Of a DNA stretch of 39,962 nt, positions 39,632-39,962 are shown one piece after another. The position numbers and the translations under genes were made by a program. A model generated the notes under the pieces. That model did no database searches. It saw only the letters and a program-made list of their open reading frames with translations, and had not been told where the DNA came from. The stretch comes from Candidatus Agathobaculum pullistercoris. GTDB lineage: Bacteria; Bacillota; Clostridia; Oscillospirales; Butyricicoccaceae. The DNA lies in assembly GCA_019114345.1 (NCBI GenBank), contig DXFS01000066.1:1-39962 (forward strand), given 5' to 3'. Every line of letters starts with the position of its first letter. Position 1 is the first letter of the stretch.

Positions 39632-39962
39632 ATGAAAGAATTCAAAATGTATGCCGACATCGTCTATCAGGATTCCTTCCGGGACTTCATGGAAGGCGAA
39701 AATATTGGCGCCAGCGATTTCATCCTGACAAACGAATTTCTTTATAACGAGTTTGTCAAACCGCTGGATCCTAAATGCGGCACCCTGTTCATCGAAGCTT
39801 ATGGCAAAGGCGAACCCACCACGGAAATGGTCGATGAAATCCGCAAGGAAATTCCGGAAGGCGTCAAGCGTCTGATCGCGATTGGCGGCGGTTCGGTAAT
39901 GGATATTGCAAAAATGCTTTCCCTACATGTTTCGACCGGTAAGACTGAGGATCTATTCCTCA
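39632..39962 (+). CDS. 4hbD: 4-hydroxybutyrate dehydrogenase-like iron-type alcohol dehydrogenase (partial)
   Basis: The first 110 codons of a family-III (iron-containing) alcohol dehydrogenase; the rest lies outside the window. SDFILTNEFLYNEF and EAYGKGEPTTEMVDEI closely recall NAD-dependent 4-hydroxybutyrate dehydrogenase of Clostridium kluyveri, and IAIGGGSVMDIAKML is the cofactor-binding motif. The enzyme interconverts succinate semialdehyde and 4-hydroxybutyrate. The ATG follows GGGAGG. It is divergent from the LacI gene and shares an operator motif with the CoA-transferase operon, which supports a common hydroxy-acid pathway. The metal-binding residues are not yet visible, so the substrate remains inferred. 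Confidence 0.85.
   Translation, partial: MKEFKMYADIVYQDSFRDFMEGENIGASDFILTNEFLYNEFVKPLDPKCGTLFIEAYGKGEPTTEMVDEIRKEIPEGVKRLIAIGGGSVMDIAKMLSLHVSTGKTEDLFL

Overview
This 40 kb window looks like a chromosomal segment of a GC-rich, low-oxygen Firmicute of the Clostridia, most likely an Oscillospirales-type gut bacterium. The pointers are AGGAGG-type ribosome binding sites, frequent GTG and TTG starts, the protein families present (2-aminoethylphosphonate and hexuronate catabolism, RsgI-like anti-sigma factor, a 4-hydroxybutyrate CoA-transferase resembling clostridial Cat2) and the absence of respiratory genes. Genus cannot be named from the sequence alone. By eye, the left two thirds are very GC-rich and roughly the last 10 kb clearly richer in AT.

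Layout. 1-130: end of tRNA-Trp and a complete tRNA-Thr. 150-760: a small divergent pair (DUF6809-like protein and ribbon-helix-helix regulator) sharing a repeated palindrome. 760-1465 and 9230-9890: two long non-coding stretches, each with an inverted pair of the same hairpin-bearing repeat. 1466-12143: EamA-type transporter, His-rich Zn/Cd ATPase with an ArsR-type operator, SDR and TtcA (-), RNase R, patatin-like lipase, uracil permease. 12220-15286 (-): PNPOx-fold protein, then a DHHW/MBOAT polysaccharide O-acetylation pair whose MBOAT gene has an in-frame TGA. 15902-17475: small secreted calcium-binding-like protein, ECF sigma factor and RsgI-like anti-sigma factor.

17773-24163 (-): a 2-aminoethylphosphonate (AEP) module: RpiR regulator, ABC ATPase, permease, binding protein, AEP transaminase PhnW and phosphonoacetaldehyde hydrolase PhnX. 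The permease and the binding lipoprotein share one open frame with no stop codon between them. 24615-38025 (-): a long co-directional array. From its 5' end: Cat2-like CoA-transferase, crotonase, TRAP transporter (dctPQM), a terminator hairpin, then an epimerase / zinc dehydrogenase / SDR trio, uxuA, uxuB, a wrecked uxaC, eda, a VOC protein and kdgK. uxuB-uxuA-kdgK-eda give fructuronate to pyruvate plus glyceraldehyde-3-phosphate, but the isomerase that should feed the route from glucuronate (UxaC) has lost its middle.

38180-39962: a LacI-type regulator lies between the CoA-transferase operon (-) and a divergent 4-hydroxybutyrate-dehydrogenase-like gene (+, cut by the window end). The same 23-bp double motif sits in both promoters, so this looks like a LacI-controlled regulon for uptake and interconversion of a hydroxy acid such as 4-hydroxybutyrate. 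The substrate is inferred, not shown.
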